From positions 248,001 to 312,000 of the forward strand of contig NC_083678.1 in assembly GCF_030384665.1 (NCBI RefSeq): DNA of 64,000 nucleotides. Direction: 5' to 3'. A model generated the notes under the pieces. The model saw only the letters and a list, made by a program, of their open reading frames with translations, ran no database searches and was not told the origin of the DNA. This DNA is from Lodderomyces elongisporus (taxonomy: Eukaryota; Ascomycota; Pichiomycetes; Serinales; Debaryomycetaceae). Positions 39,549 to 49,550 of this stretch are shown here, piece by piece. The position numbers were made by a program, and so were the translations under genes. Every line of letters begins with the position of its first letter. Positions within the stretch are counted from its first letter, which is position 1.

Positions 39549-41438
39549 ATGCCGAGACAATTCACGAAAGAAACCACACCGACAAACTTGGGAGACACCA
39601 ATATTGAGAATAGACACCTCGACCCACTGGCGAATTTGCATCGAAGGGATAATTCCAATTATTCCGGAAACTTTTCTTTTCTAGACATTTACTGTGCAGA
39701 AAGCCCTAATAGAACCACAAATGAAAACCTCCAAATTGATGAGCAAGATCCCCTTTTCGTGGGAGAAGAAGAAAAAGAAGAAGGTAAAGGTAAAGGAGAA
39801 GGAGAAGGAGAAGGAGAGGGACAAGGAGAAGAAATCAGGGTGGGTTCCAATTTAGTAAAAAGTCTAGACGATTCATGTACTTTGAGTAATCAAAAGGAGA
39901 ACTACATTGATGACGACAACATGGATTTCAACAATTCTTCAAAAAACTATGGGAGGTTCTCACAAAACTATAATCTGCTTGGAAGTACCTTCTACGTGAA
40001 ACCAACTTCAAACTACCTGGATATAAAAATATTAAGATCGAAATTCGATCGATACGGATTCAAGAAATCCTCATCACAAAGCAGCACAACAATCGAAGAG
40101 TATAATAAATGGTTTAAAGAATACCTGGAAGACGCGTCACGAAAGAAAAAGAAGTGGGAGTTATTCTTAGCTTCAAATGGCCTTAGTGTGAGTACAAAAA
40201 ATTCCCGCGACCTAGCATCTCCTGAAAGTTCATTTTCAGAAAACATCCCCACGCGGTTCCCGCCTAGGTCCGAGAAAGTCAAAAAGTTGATTCGAAGAGG
40301 TATACCTCCAGAATGGAGAGGAAATGCATGGTTCTTTTACGCTGGGGGACACGAAAAACTAAATAAACATCCAGGACTCTATGATCGAATTGTTAATGAA
40401 ACCAAGAATGTCAAAAATAAGGACACGGAAGTCATTGAACGTGATTTATTTAGGACATTTCCAGACAATTTGCATTTCAACTCAACATTATCAGAGGATT
40501 TGAGTCGGCCACAGAGCGAGGATCTGAAGAGTAAAAAAGAGACGCATATGATTCAATGTTTGCGACGAGTCTTGGTTGCGTTTGCACAGTACCAGCCTCA
40601 AATTGGATACTGTCAATCCCTTAATTTTTTGGCAGGGCTTTTGCTTCTTTTCATGAGTGAAGAGAGAAGTTTTTGGATGTTGGTGATTTTAACAGAAAGA
40701 ATAATCCCTAAAGTTCATGCAGCTAACCTTGAAGGTGTACATACCGACCAAGGTGTGCTAATGCTTTGCATCAAGGAATACATGCCCGACTTGTGGAAGA
40801 TCTTGGGAACAAATTTTGAAGGAGAAACACTACGGGAAGACCAGATTCTTATAAGGCTTCCACCAGTCACATTGGTGACCTCTTCTTGGTTCATGTCTCT
40901 ATTTGTTGGTAACTTACCAATAGAAACAACATTACGAGTGTGGGATATCTTATGGTATGAGGGTTCGAAAACCATCTTTCGAATCTCATTAACTATATGC
41001 AAATTGTGCGTCGAGTCACCCGATTTTCAAAGTCATAAAGTACAAAACGGCGGTGAAAGCGACCAGATTGAATTGTTTCAACTTATGCAAAGTTATCCCA
41101 AACAATTGCTCGACCCAAACTTGGTAATTGACCACTGCTTTAAGAAAATTGGTGGCTACGGTTTTGGATCGTTGTCGCAGGACGAAATAGATAAATGTCG
41201 ACGCTTTGTTTCCAAGCAATGTGAAAAAATGCATCTCAACGATAGAAGGCGCGACTTGACGGATATTAGCTTACAAGAAAGACAAGACTTGATCAACTCG
41301 TCACATAGTAGCTTAAGTGAGGACGGGATTCATGATGTCTATGGATTTCACCGACCAATAATGAGTGGCATGGTTTGGAACAGGAGTATTAGCAACAAAG
41401 TTAAAAAACGGTTTGTTAGCAAAAAAAAGCAAAACTAG
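39549..41438 (+). CDS. TBC-domain Rab GTPase-activating protein, Msb3/Msb4-like
   Basis: Stimulates GTP hydrolysis by Rab GTPases (Sec4 and Ypt family for Msb3/Msb4) in polarised secretion. The product is 629 aa from ATG 39549; the frame is open further upstream but without an ATG. A low-complexity Glu-Gly-Lys repeat lies near residues 77-96. The region from about 180 (DRYGFKK ... YNKWFKEY) through RRGIPPEWRGNAWFFYAGG resembles yeast Msb3/Msb4. The TBC catalytic residues are present: the arginine finger in the I-x-x-D-x-x-R motif (IERDLFR) and the glutamine finger in GYCQSLNF. A basic tail ends the protein. Closest family is inferred from remembered sequences; Gyp2-type is the main alternative. 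Confidence 0.8.
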   Translation: MPRQFTKETTPTNLGDTNIENRHLDPLANLHRRDNSNYSGNFSFLDIYCAESPNRTTNENLQIDEQDPLFVGEEEKEEGKGKGEGEGEGEGQGEEIRVGSNLVKSLDDSCTLSNQKENYIDDDNMDFNNSSKNYGRFSQNYNLLGSTFYVKPTSNYLDIKILRSKFDRYGFKKSSSQSSTTIEEYNKWFKEYLEDASRKKKKWELFLASNGLSVSTKNSRDLASPESSFSENIPTRFPPRSEKVKKLIRRGIPPEWRGNAWFFYAGGHEKLNKHPGLYDRIVNETKNVKNKDTEVIERDLFRTFPDNLHFNSTLSEDLSRPQSEDLKSKKETHMIQCLRRVLVAFAQYQPQIGYCQSLNFLAGLLLLFMSEERSFWMLVILTERIIPKVHAANLEGVHTDQGVLMLCIKEYMPDLWKILGTNFEGETLREDQILIRLPPVTLVTSSWFMSLFVGNLPIETTLRVWDILWYEGSKTIFRISLTICKLCVESPDFQSHKVQNGGESDQIELFQLMQSYPKQLLDPNLVIDHCFKKIGGYGFGSLSQDEIDKCRRFVSKQCEKMHLNDRRRDLTDISLQERQDLINSSHSSLSEDGIHDVYGFHRPIMSGMVWNRSISNKVKKRFVSKKKQN

Positions 41439-41717
41439 AATCAATATCAAATACCAAGACCAAAGTCAAAGCTTTTTCATTCTTTTGTAATTACAAGATC
41501 TTACATCTTGATGTTAATGATTTGTCAATGATCATTTTATTACTTTCCTGCATCTTTGATTTTCGTTTTCATCTTTGACCCTTTTTACTGTTCTTTCGTT
41601 TCCTTTTTCCCGTTTTTTCTTACTTTTTTTACTATTTTTTTTTTTTTTTCCTTTTTCTTTTTCCTTTTTTCATTCATTCATTTATTCATTTGTTTTATTT
41701 TTATTTCTCATTCGAAA

Positions 41718-44264
41718 CTATACATGTTTTGTTCCCTTATAGATAGCATCACTCACTTTTACAATATCTTTCATGTCTTTGACATCATGAACCCTTACTA
41801 TATCCGTATGTTGTTCGATACCCGCTGTTACAGTCGCCGCCGTGGCCATAACTCTATCTGATTTGTTCTCTATTTCTCCAGTGATTGTACCCAAAAATTT
41901 CTTTCTCGATGTTCCAAGAAGTACACTCATTCCACAAAAAGTCAAATACTGACGATCGAAAGATGTCGGTTTCGATCTCTGCTCAGTGGAACTTTCAAAT
42001 TTTGGACTATCATCATTGACAATGCCACCACCACCATCACCATTACAACCGCCATCGCCGATAGCACGAGCTGAGTTGAGCTGTATGGAGTACTTTTTGA
42101 AAAAAGATGCATTTCTCACTATTGCGACATTTTGTTCCATGTTCTTGGCAAATCCCACTCCAGGATCTACAATAATTTGCCACTTTTTCACTCCATACTT
42201 GAAACTCTTGAGCATTTGTAAAGACAATTCTCTAGCAACTCCATTTAACATGTACATTATCTCAGTATTTACTCTTGGCATTGATTGTTCATCACTATTA
42301 AAGTTTACCACAGACTCAATGATGTCATCATCCCGAAGTGGGTCATAGTTTGTTAATTTCGACATTGTCAGCGGTGTACCTCGAGTATGGTTCATTATAT
42401 ACGGACATCCATACTTGGCCACCACTTCAAAGATTCTTTCATCGTATAAACCCATTGACACATCGTTGATGATATCTGCTCCAGCTTCAAGACATTGCTC
42501 TGCAACTTTGGATCGATACGTATCTATGGATATCAAAGTATTTTTCAAAATAGGGCTAGATGAGGCACGCAAGGCCTTGACCAAAGGCAAGACTCTCGCA
42601 AGTTCTTCTTCTTCAGAAGGCTCGGTGCTTCCTGGTCTGGTGGACACACCTCCAATGTCAATAATATGAGCTCCATCTTGAACCATAACGATAGCTTCAT
42701 TCACAATTTTGTCAAGTTCTTGGTCATAATATTTACCTCCATCGCTAAATGAGTCCGGTGTCATATTCAATATTCCCATAATAAGCGTCTGGGATTGGAA
42801 ATTAGTTTGATCAAATTTGAGCACATTCTCAGCAGGTGTTCGATTTTTGATAGGTATATATTGGAGGAGTTGAGAGTCTTCTTGCATGGTCTCATCAACT
42901 TGAGCCTTAAGAAGCTGTGACAAATGGTTATGAATGGGTTCTGCACTCACAGGATGGATATAGTCTGGAGGTATCAACTCGCATAATGGCTGTAGTACAA
43001 ATGTCCTTTCTAGCATAGATTTATGCGGTATGACCAAATTGTCCAAGGTAATTTGCAAATCGTCATATAGAAGAATATCAAGATCAATTTCTCTTGGACC
43101 GTTATTGAAATCTTTTCTCCTCGACATGTGAGTATATTCGATTTCTTTCAATATTTCAAGCAACTTCAAAGGTGAATAATCTTTAAATTGCACTTTAACA
43201 GCACCATTGAAAAAATCAGGCTGGTTTAAATGATACATTGGCTTGGAAATATACATAGACGAGGTTGCAATCACATCGATATCGTAATTTTTTAATAAAC
43301 CTAATGCTTTTGAAATACTAGCACACAGATCGCCACCAGAGTTGGAACCAAATGCCAAATATGCAGTATGTAATCCATCAAAAGTGTTGGTCAGATTTGT
43401 AGCCGGCAAAGTAAAAGTATTGCTAGGATCACTTTTCTTTTTATCAAGTTCACAATCAATTGGAGGCAAGTCATCAAAGTCTTTGGATACCATTGTTGAG
43501 GAAACACCTACACCTTCAACATGGTTAAACGCATGAGGTTTAATCACCGTTACAACAAGTTGCTTAATTCCCAGGTCGGAATGTTTTTGGAAAGTTAAGC
43601 GCCCAATGGAATGAACCAATGCCTCAACTGTTTTGAAGTTTGATGATTCGACATATGCCACTACATCAGCAACAATATCTCTAACATCCAAGTTTACATT
43701 TTTCTCACCAACACTGAAATCAAGAGTTAGATCAACAATTTGTTTCTGTAGCCTTTCAAATGTAAAAACTCCAATAATTGTTAGTAATCGAAGCTTATTC
43801 ACAATCACTCTGTCTGTCGAAATGATTCCGGCCAGGCCATTACAATCTGATGTTTCTTTTTCCTTTTCTTGTTCTTGTTCTTTTCCTTGAAATCCTCTTC
43901 CTCGAGTAAGCTTATACTCTACACTATCTGCTCTGATCTCCAACTTGGGGCAGCGCACTGCCACTTCTACCACCTTGTCTGCGCTGTCGATTTCACGGAG
44001 CACTGTTTTATGCACAGCTACTGCAATATTCCCAAGCGATTTAAGGTTTCTGTTCTCATGCGACTTTAAATATTCTGAAATGTTACGAGTTAAAACAGCA
44101 TAATTGATACTATGTTTCAAATTATCCGTCACGGAGGCCTGCAGAAAATTGGTGGTAATTGCTACTGATATATTGATCGGTTGCGGCGTTGGCCTATTCC
44201 ATGCATCGTTGCCAATGATAGCGACTGCCGAAATGTCCTTCACTAAAACTCGGTCCTTCGCCAT
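41718..44264 (-). CDS. FOL1: Trifunctional folate synthesis enzyme (DHNA/HPPK/DHPS)
   Basis: Carries the dihydroneopterin aldolase, hydroxymethylpterin pyrophosphokinase and dihydropteroate synthase steps of folate synthesis. ATG 44264 gives 848 aa (S. cerevisiae about 824). Domain order: two tandem aldolase-like modules (about 1-130 and 150-270), pyrophosphokinase (about 290-440: TAYLAFGSN, REIDLDILLYDD, PHKSMLERTFVLQPL), and synthase (from about 485: MGILNMTPDSFSDGG, DIGGVSTRPGS, DPGVGFAKN, and GTSRKKFLG). A Gly/Asp-rich insert near 42000-42060 lies inside the synthase. The frame stays open 48 codons upstream (to 44408) without an ATG; that extension is basic, lacks acidic residues in its last 40 positions and looks like a mitochondrial presequence. 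Yeast Fol1 is mitochondrial. Confidence 0.95.
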   Translation of the reverse strand: MAKDRVLVKDISAVAIIGNDAWNRPTPQPINISVAITTNFLQASVTDNLKHSINYAVLTRNISEYLKSHENRNLKSLGNIAVAVHKTVLREIDSADKVVEVAVRCPKLEIRADSVEYKLTRGRGFQGKEQEQEKEKETSDCNGLAGIISTDRVIVNKLRLLTIIGVFTFERLQKQIVDLTLDFSVGEKNVNLDVRDIVADVVAYVESSNFKTVEALVHSIGRLTFQKHSDLGIKQLVVTVIKPHAFNHVEGVGVSSTMVSKDFDDLPPIDCELDKKKSDPSNTFTLPATNLTNTFDGLHTAYLAFGSNSGGDLCASISKALGLLKNYDIDVIATSSMYISKPMYHLNQPDFFNGAVKVQFKDYSPLKLLEILKEIEYTHMSRRKDFNNGPREIDLDILLYDDLQITLDNLVIPHKSMLERTFVLQPLCELIPPDYIHPVSAEPIHNHLSQLLKAQVDETMQEDSQLLQYIPIKNRTPAENVLKFDQTNFQSQTLIMGILNMTPDSFSDGGKYYDQELDKIVNEAIVMVQDGAHIIDIGGVSTRPGSTEPSEEEELARVLPLVKALRASSSPILKNTLISIDTYRSKVAEQCLEAGADIINDVSMGLYDERIFEVVAKYGCPYIMNHTRGTPLTMSKLTNYDPLRDDDIIESVVNFNSDEQSMPRVNTEIMYMLNGVARELSLQMLKSFKYGVKKWQIIVDPGVGFAKNMEQNVAIVRNASFFKKYSIQLNSARAIGDGGCNGDGGGGIVNDDSPKFESSTEQRSKPTSFDRQYLTFCGMSVLLGTSRKKFLGTITGEIENKSDRVMATAATVTAGIEQHTDIVRVHDVKDMKDIVKVSDAIYKGTKHV

Positions 44265-44794
44265 GTTGGCCAATTGATGTTGAGCCCTTTTCGTAATCAA
44301 TTGTCCTAAAGAGACAATATTAGAATGAATTCTGTAATGGAAAAGAATCTTGGCTATTATTTGAAGTGAGGGACCACTGATTTCCACTGAATTTCCACTG
44401 ATTTCCACTGGCTTCTACTGATGTCTCTAACGAATATGCAAGATAGAAAAGGAAAAAGACTTGGAGTTTGTGCCAAAAAAAAAAAGGAGGAAAAGAATGA
44501 AAAAAAAATAAATTAATTAAAAACAGAAAAAAAAAGAGAACAATTTCAATTTGGCCGATGCAATATATAAATTGGGATATGTCTGTAGGGGGTTCGTTTC
44601 AACACCGCTTAACTAAAGATCTATGATATAGAAGTAATTAGTATGTGCTCACATGACAGGATAAACATGGACACAAAATACAATTACTAGTCTAGAAAAA
44701 AAAGAAGGAAAGAAACCACCCATCGTATATAATAAAAAAGTTTCATTTTAAATTAAATTCTAGATTTATTCTTTATTGTAGGTTCAAGTTGATG
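44265..44794. other. Upstream region of FOL1 / downstream of RTC4
   Basis: The FOL1-proximal 150 bases are open in the FOL1 frame without ATG, up to an in-frame TAG at 44415-44417. This part contains about four copies of ATTTCCACTG (44379-44412). The rest is A-rich with no gene seen. Confidence 0.5.
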
Positions 44795-46075
44795 TTACTC
44801 CAATTTTGTTCGCTTGTTACTATTTACTGTTTTATCCAACAAACTGTCAGGAATATTATTGGAGCTTTTTTTCAAACTTTTGTTCGATTTGCTTAGATCG
44901 TCCATTATGGGAACTTCATCTGCAATAATCACACCATAATCCACACTCTTCTGGCAAAATGCTTCTGCTTCTTTGAACGAGTAGTGCATATCATCTCTAA
45001 TCATTCTTATTATTATTTCGTTTGCCAATACCTGAGTCGCGAATTGACCAATTGACCAATACGTGACCGTTTTGTTGTACTTGGCACATCTGACCAAGTC
45101 TTCATAACATACATTTTCAATATAGCTCCCTATAATAGATTGTCTTTCATGGCCATAATATCCACTATAAAATGCTTTCCAATCAATTCTACGTATGTCT
45201 GATGCAGACATAATCTCATGCAGAGATTTCCGACACTGATTTTTAGCCATTTCGTAGTAGATGGATGGTGACACTTTTCCGGCAAGTATCTTTGGTATCA
45301 CTTTAAGATGCTCATTCGCTCGATCAATCAACTCCTTGCGAGACGTGATTGGTTTCGGTATCAGCAAACCAAGTTTGCGATATTTCTCTCTAATTTGATA
45401 TTCATCGCCAAACTCAATAGTATGGAAATCTACCACCAGATTCGACAATTTAGTATTTTTTCCAAACTCTTTTCTCTTTGGCCTCGAGATCGTTTTATCT
45501 TTATCTTCGGTGTCATTCCTTGCTGGATTACGACGATCTCCATTAAATTGTTCATCGTCATCACCATCATGATCACCACCACCACCACCACTATCATCAT
45601 CATCATCACTGACTTCGAGCAATCCATCTAATTTGACATCCTTTAATAAATCATGACCCTTTATAGGACTCAGCATGATTTTTCCAAGATCAATGATGCC
45701 AAGTTGTTCATCAGCATCTATACTCTGGTCAACTTCAAACGAACTTGGATACTCTTTGCTTCGAGAGCCACCAAGCAGTGTATCAGGTAGTTGTTTATTA
45801 CGTGGCGCGAGATTCAACTCTTTGTACTTTCCATCACCGTGATGTATTGCAATTGAGGACTTGGGTTTCTTCGATTTCTTTGGTTTCCGCAGATAAATGT
45901 GTGGCGTTTTCGAATTTGATTGTTTTGGTGAATAATCAATGATGATGTTTTGCTCCTGTTTCGGTGGCACTAGCCTCGATTCGACAGATTTCGGAGATTT
46001 GACTGGGGATGAAGCACGCAGGCTACTTGGATTCGCTCCAGAATGGTAACTCAAGCTCAGATATTTGCTGCTCAT
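44795..46075 (-). CDS. RTC4: RTC4-domain protein
   Basis: Homologue of yeast Rtc4 (restriction of telomere capping 4), a poorly characterised protein, probably nuclear given several basic clusters (RKPKKSKKPKS, RPKRKEF). The 426-aa product has a disordered N-terminal half with SPVKSPKS-type phosphosites and an acidic/Gly-rich stretch (about 155-180). The RTC4-like domain occupies about residues 230-405: DWKAFYSGYYGHERQ, followed by TYWSIGQFATQVLANEIIIRMIRDDM and the closing FCQKSVDYGVIIADEVP. The tail is Lys/Ser-rich. The assignment relies on the GYYG and late DDM...S..YG pattern of this domain. Its molecular role is unknown. Confidence 0.72.
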   Translation of the reverse strand: MSSKYLSLSYHSGANPSSLRASSPVKSPKSVESRLVPPKQEQNIIIDYSPKQSNSKTPHIYLRKPKKSKKPKSSIAIHHGDGKYKELNLAPRNKQLPDTLLGGSRSKEYPSSFEVDQSIDADEQLGIIDLGKIMLSPIKGHDLLKDVKLDGLLEVSDDDDDSGGGGGDHDGDDDEQFNGDRRNPARNDTEDKDKTISRPKRKEFGKNTKLSNLVVDFHTIEFGDEYQIREKYRKLGLLIPKPITSRKELIDRANEHLKVIPKILAGKVSPSIYYEMAKNQCRKSLHEIMSASDIRRIDWKAFYSGYYGHERQSIIGSYIENVCYEDLVRCAKYNKTVTYWSIGQFATQVLANEIIIRMIRDDMHYSFKEAEAFCQKSVDYGVIIADEVPIMDDLSKSNKSLKKSSNNIPDSLLDKTVNSNKRTKLE

Positions 46076-46429
46076 TGCTTGAAATTCGGTATATCTTGTA
46101 ATTTTTTTTTTAAAGATTGATTTCTTGACGTATTTTGGGTAGTATGGTAAATGTTGCGCGTTTCAGAAAGCCCGCGCAAAAAAAAATAGGCTATAAGAAA
46201 TTATGAGATGCTAGTAAAAGCTTTGAAAGGCCAGAAGCGAGCATAGAGGAAGCTACTGTATTAAAATCAAAATATTTAAAGGTAATTGTATAGAAAACAA
46301 AAAGAAAAGGAATAAATGTTTTTGAAAAAAGTAGAGTAGTATGTAATGTAGAAAACAAATGTGGAAAGAAAGAGTGACAAAATGGAAAAAAAAATAGGTG
46401 AGGGTATATTAACTATTAACTAATAACTA
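46076..46429. other. Intergenic region RTC4 / NRD1
   Basis: About 350 bases between two minus-strand genes. A GC-rich inverted repeat (GCGCG ... CGCGC near 46156-46177) stands out in AT-rich surroundings, about 80-100 bases upstream of the RTC4 ATG. No gene seen. Confidence 0.45.
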
Positions 46430-48676
46430 TTAACGGTGCTGCTGCTGCTGTTGTTGTTGTTGTTGCAATGCCTGCATAAAGTATTTCGCAACTTCGGGTG
46501 GCATATCTGCAGGATTAGCCATACCTGGAATTTGGGGATATCCACTAGCAGCAAGTGGAGGAGCTCCTTGAAAACCGTATGGCTGTTGCGCACCTCCTGA
46601 TTGTCCGGGGAATTGCGGTAATGGGTTTATGTTTGTTTGAGGAGAACCAATGTTACCGTTTCCATTCCCATTAGCACTGGCATTTCCAAAAAGATTCTGC
46701 AACGGGTTTACCGAAGATTGTTGGAATGTATTGAATTGTGGTTGATCTCCATGACTCATTTGAATAGGACCTTGCGGCTGCAACAAGGTTGTTCTTGCAT
46801 ATGCGTCATCTGGCTCCCCTGGCCTATTGGACTTGGGACCATTTCTAGCTGAATTTGTAGGCATCTTCCTAGACATTGCCTTTGAGGAGATACCCGCACC
46901 AATTTCAATATCTGGCTCATCAACCACCATTCCACTTGCCATAGGTTGTCCGCCAGTTCCACCCCATTGCGCACTAACAAACCACGTCTTATCGGCCTCG
47001 GTCAATCTATCGATTGGAATAATTGAGACACCGTTTTGGTAATTGCAACAATCTCTAGGACCAAATCCAACACCCCAACGTGTTCTCAATGGTAGAGAGT
47101 TATCCTTATTGAATGACATAATAACTTGTTCGGCTTCCTTTCTAGAGTAAACTTTAACAAAAGCAATTTTCTTGTCACTATTGAGGACAACAGATTGAAC
47201 GTCAGCAAATGGTCGTAACACTTGCGTCAACATTCTTTGATCCATATTTCTTGGAACACCACCAAGGAAAAGAGTTCTCGACAACACCTTTATTGTGCCT
47301 TGTGGTAATGTAGGGTCAAAACTAACATTTCTTGGTCTATAATGAGGGGTACCAGGCAAATTCATTTCTCCACCCATATCTGATGGCGAGGCAAATGCTG
47401 GATTTTGATGCAGGTTGCGATTCTGCTGTCCATACAGCGATTGATGTTGTTGTTGCTGCTGCTGCTGTTGTTGTTGATATGGTTGTTGATACATATGAGA
47501 AGGAGATTGATATCCTTGTGAACGGGTGCCAGAAGAAGTTGACGAAGCTGAAGCAGCCGCTGCTTGTTGTTGCTGTTGCTTCAAATTCTGCATATTTTGT
47601 TGCAAAGCAAACACAGAAGAAGTTGCGGGTGGTGATCTAATAGAAGGCGGAGAGCGAGCGCCTCTAACAGGAGATCTGGATCTGTTCCTTCTACCTTGCT
47701 GTTGTTGATGTTGATGTTGTTCTCTCAGACCGAATCTTCCATGATCGGAACGGCCAGAAGAGAATTCAGCAGGTGCACCACGCATCTGTTGCAACATGTT
47801 CAAAACGTCTTGTCCGGTTCCCGGAGCTCCACCAAAGGATGGAGCAGCTGGTCCAGATACGGATCCATTAGCAGTTGCTGATGCAGGTTGTTGATGGCCA
47901 ATATTGTTGCCATGAGCATTTCCTGCCAAGGCAGACAATCGAGAAAGAATATTCTCAGCATTATTGTCACCATTATTATTATTACTAATACTACTACTAC
48001 TACTACTACCACCACCAGTCGCTCCTGGGTTTAATGTAGTAGTAGAAGATAGTATTGAAGCTGCTGCGTCGGCATTTGAATTTGTCGAATTTGAGACAGC
48101 TCCTCCTTGTGCCAAAGAGGTGAGAGCCAGTAAAATACTTGATGAATCTTCACTTTTAGATGAAGGTCTAGTAGGTTCTACACTAGTCTTTGGTGGTGTA
48201 CCCGGAGGTGTTGTTGACTTGAAATGCTTATCCTTCATTCTTTTGATGGTTGCTTGATCAAATGTTTGATGCTTTTCCCAAATGTCTAACAATTTCAGGA
48301 TCTTCAATCTCACCGAGGGATTTATCTGGTATTCCATGGCGTCATCAAGAATACTTTCGATCAACTCACTAATTTTATAAACTGCTGAAGCAAAAGTTCC
48401 GTCCTCTGCATTTGCATCAATCGTTTGTCCCTGAGCCAATGCCTCATCTTTGTATCTTCTGGCAATTGCATCAACAACATACAAAGTTCCCAACTTATTC
48501 AAAGATGGCGAAGCTTTACAACTAGAATAAAGAGCTGCGATGACTTTACTCTCCTTCTCCTTGTCAAAATCAGTCAACGAAATTTCAACTAAAGCCTTTA
48601 TACGATTACCTGACACACCTGGAGGTGGCAATGCTGCCAACTCCTTCAATATGCTTTCAAATTTATCCATAGACAT
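46430..48676 (-). CDS. NRD1: RNA-binding termination factor Nrd1
   Basis: With Nab3 and Sen1 it terminates transcription of snoRNAs and cryptic transcripts and links RNA polymerase II to the exosome. The 748-aa product (S. cerevisiae about 575) begins with a CTD-interacting domain (about 1-155: LKELAALPPPGVSGNRIKALVEI ... LLDIWEKHQTF) that binds the Pol II C-terminal repeat. A long low-complexity region with an RS-like segment (RNRSRSPVRGARSPPS) and Gln tracts follows. The RRM with its Nrd1-specific flanks is at about 455-560: SRTLFLGGVPRNMDQRMLTQVLRPF, IAFVKVYSRKEAEQ, RWGVGFGPRDCCNY. The C-terminus is Gln-rich. Two ATGs lie two codons apart at the start; the first (48674-48676) is used here. 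Confidence 0.95.
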   Translation of the reverse strand: MSMDKFESILKELAALPPPGVSGNRIKALVEISLTDFDKEKESKVIAALYSSCKASPSLNKLGTLYVVDAIARRYKDEALAQGQTIDANAEDGTFASAVYKISELIESILDDAMEYQINPSVRLKILKLLDIWEKHQTFDQATIKRMKDKHFKSTTPPGTPPKTSVEPTRPSSKSEDSSSILLALTSLAQGGAVSNSTNSNADAAASILSSTTTLNPGATGGGSSSSSSISNNNNGDNNAENILSRLSALAGNAHGNNIGHQQPASATANGSVSGPAAPSFGGAPGTGQDVLNMLQQMRGAPAEFSSGRSDHGRFGLREQHQHQQQQGRRNRSRSPVRGARSPPSIRSPPATSSVFALQQNMQNLKQQQQQAAAASASSTSSGTRSQGYQSPSHMYQQPYQQQQQQQQQQHQSLYGQQNRNLHQNPAFASPSDMGGEMNLPGTPHYRPRNVSFDPTLPQGTIKVLSRTLFLGGVPRNMDQRMLTQVLRPFADVQSVVLNSDKKIAFVKVYSRKEAEQVIMSFNKDNSLPLRTRWGVGFGPRDCCNYQNGVSIIPIDRLTEADKTWFVSAQWGGTGGQPMASGMVVDEPDIEIGAGISSKAMSRKMPTNSARNGPKSNRPGEPDDAYARTTLLQPQGPIQMSHGDQPQFNTFQQSSVNPLQNLFGNASANGNGNGNIGSPQTNINPLPQFPGQSGGAQQPYGFQGAPPLAASGYPQIPGMANPADMPPEVAKYFMQALQQQQQQQQQHR

Positions 48677-49550
48677 TGCTAAAATAATCCTTTACCGCTC
48701 TTTTTTTTAATTATTATAATTATTATTGTCTTATTCGATATTTTTCCTAAAGCTTTTTGTTCTCGCTTTTCCTTCTAATTCCTTTGCTTTTGATGGTCTG
48801 ATTGTTCCTTTTCTTTTAGTTTTTCTTTTTTTATTTTATTTCTTATATCTACTGATTGAATAGAATGCAAAATAAATGGGAAGTAGGTAATTGAAACAAA
48901 CTGATACAAATTGAAAGCCTTACAAAAAAAATATACCTTCTTTAGCCTACACTACTTGGTCAAAAGGTTGCCTCTTTTATAATCTTAATATTAGCTCGTG
49001 ATGATTTTTTCCAAGTGGTATGAGAAAAAAAAGGGCTGGGGGAGGTTGGACACTGCTATAATTTAGTTTACAACAAAATTTACCTTTAAATACTGATATG
49101 ACTTACTGGGATCGACTTAGGTTGCCAAAATGGTTGTAGGGGGGGTACGGTGATTTGGGTACGATTTATCAGTTAGTCAGTGGGTAGAGATGGTGGGTTA
49201 GTGAAATGAAAAGAAACTAGTAGAATGATTCGTCGACAAATTTTATGATGGAAAGTTTTTTTTTTTCTTCTTCTCTGTCTTTATTTATATATGTGCTCCC
49301 AGTTGCCCCCGATTTTTCGACGATAAAAAAAATAAAAAAATAAAAGCACGTGATATTTGACTATGATACACTACCCGCACAGTGCTCTTGCTTATTTGAT
49401 TATAGTGTAAATTTTCTTTTTTTTTTTGTTTTTTTTTTTTTAATTTTTTTTTCAGACCAAAGATCGATTAGGATTCAAGAAATTGGGAAAAAAATTCGAA
49501 ATAGACTCAGCATCGAGAAGAAACAGGTAGTGTGATACAGGGATATCAAG
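48677..49550. promoter_or_regulatory. Divergent intergenic region NRD1 / MRPL17
   Basis: About 870 bases, AT-rich with T runs near 49258-49267 and 49418-49452. A CACGTGA motif at 49347-49352 (E-box, candidate Cbf1 site) lies about 200 bases before MRPL17, and a G run at 49140-49146. No gene seen. Confidence 0.5.
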
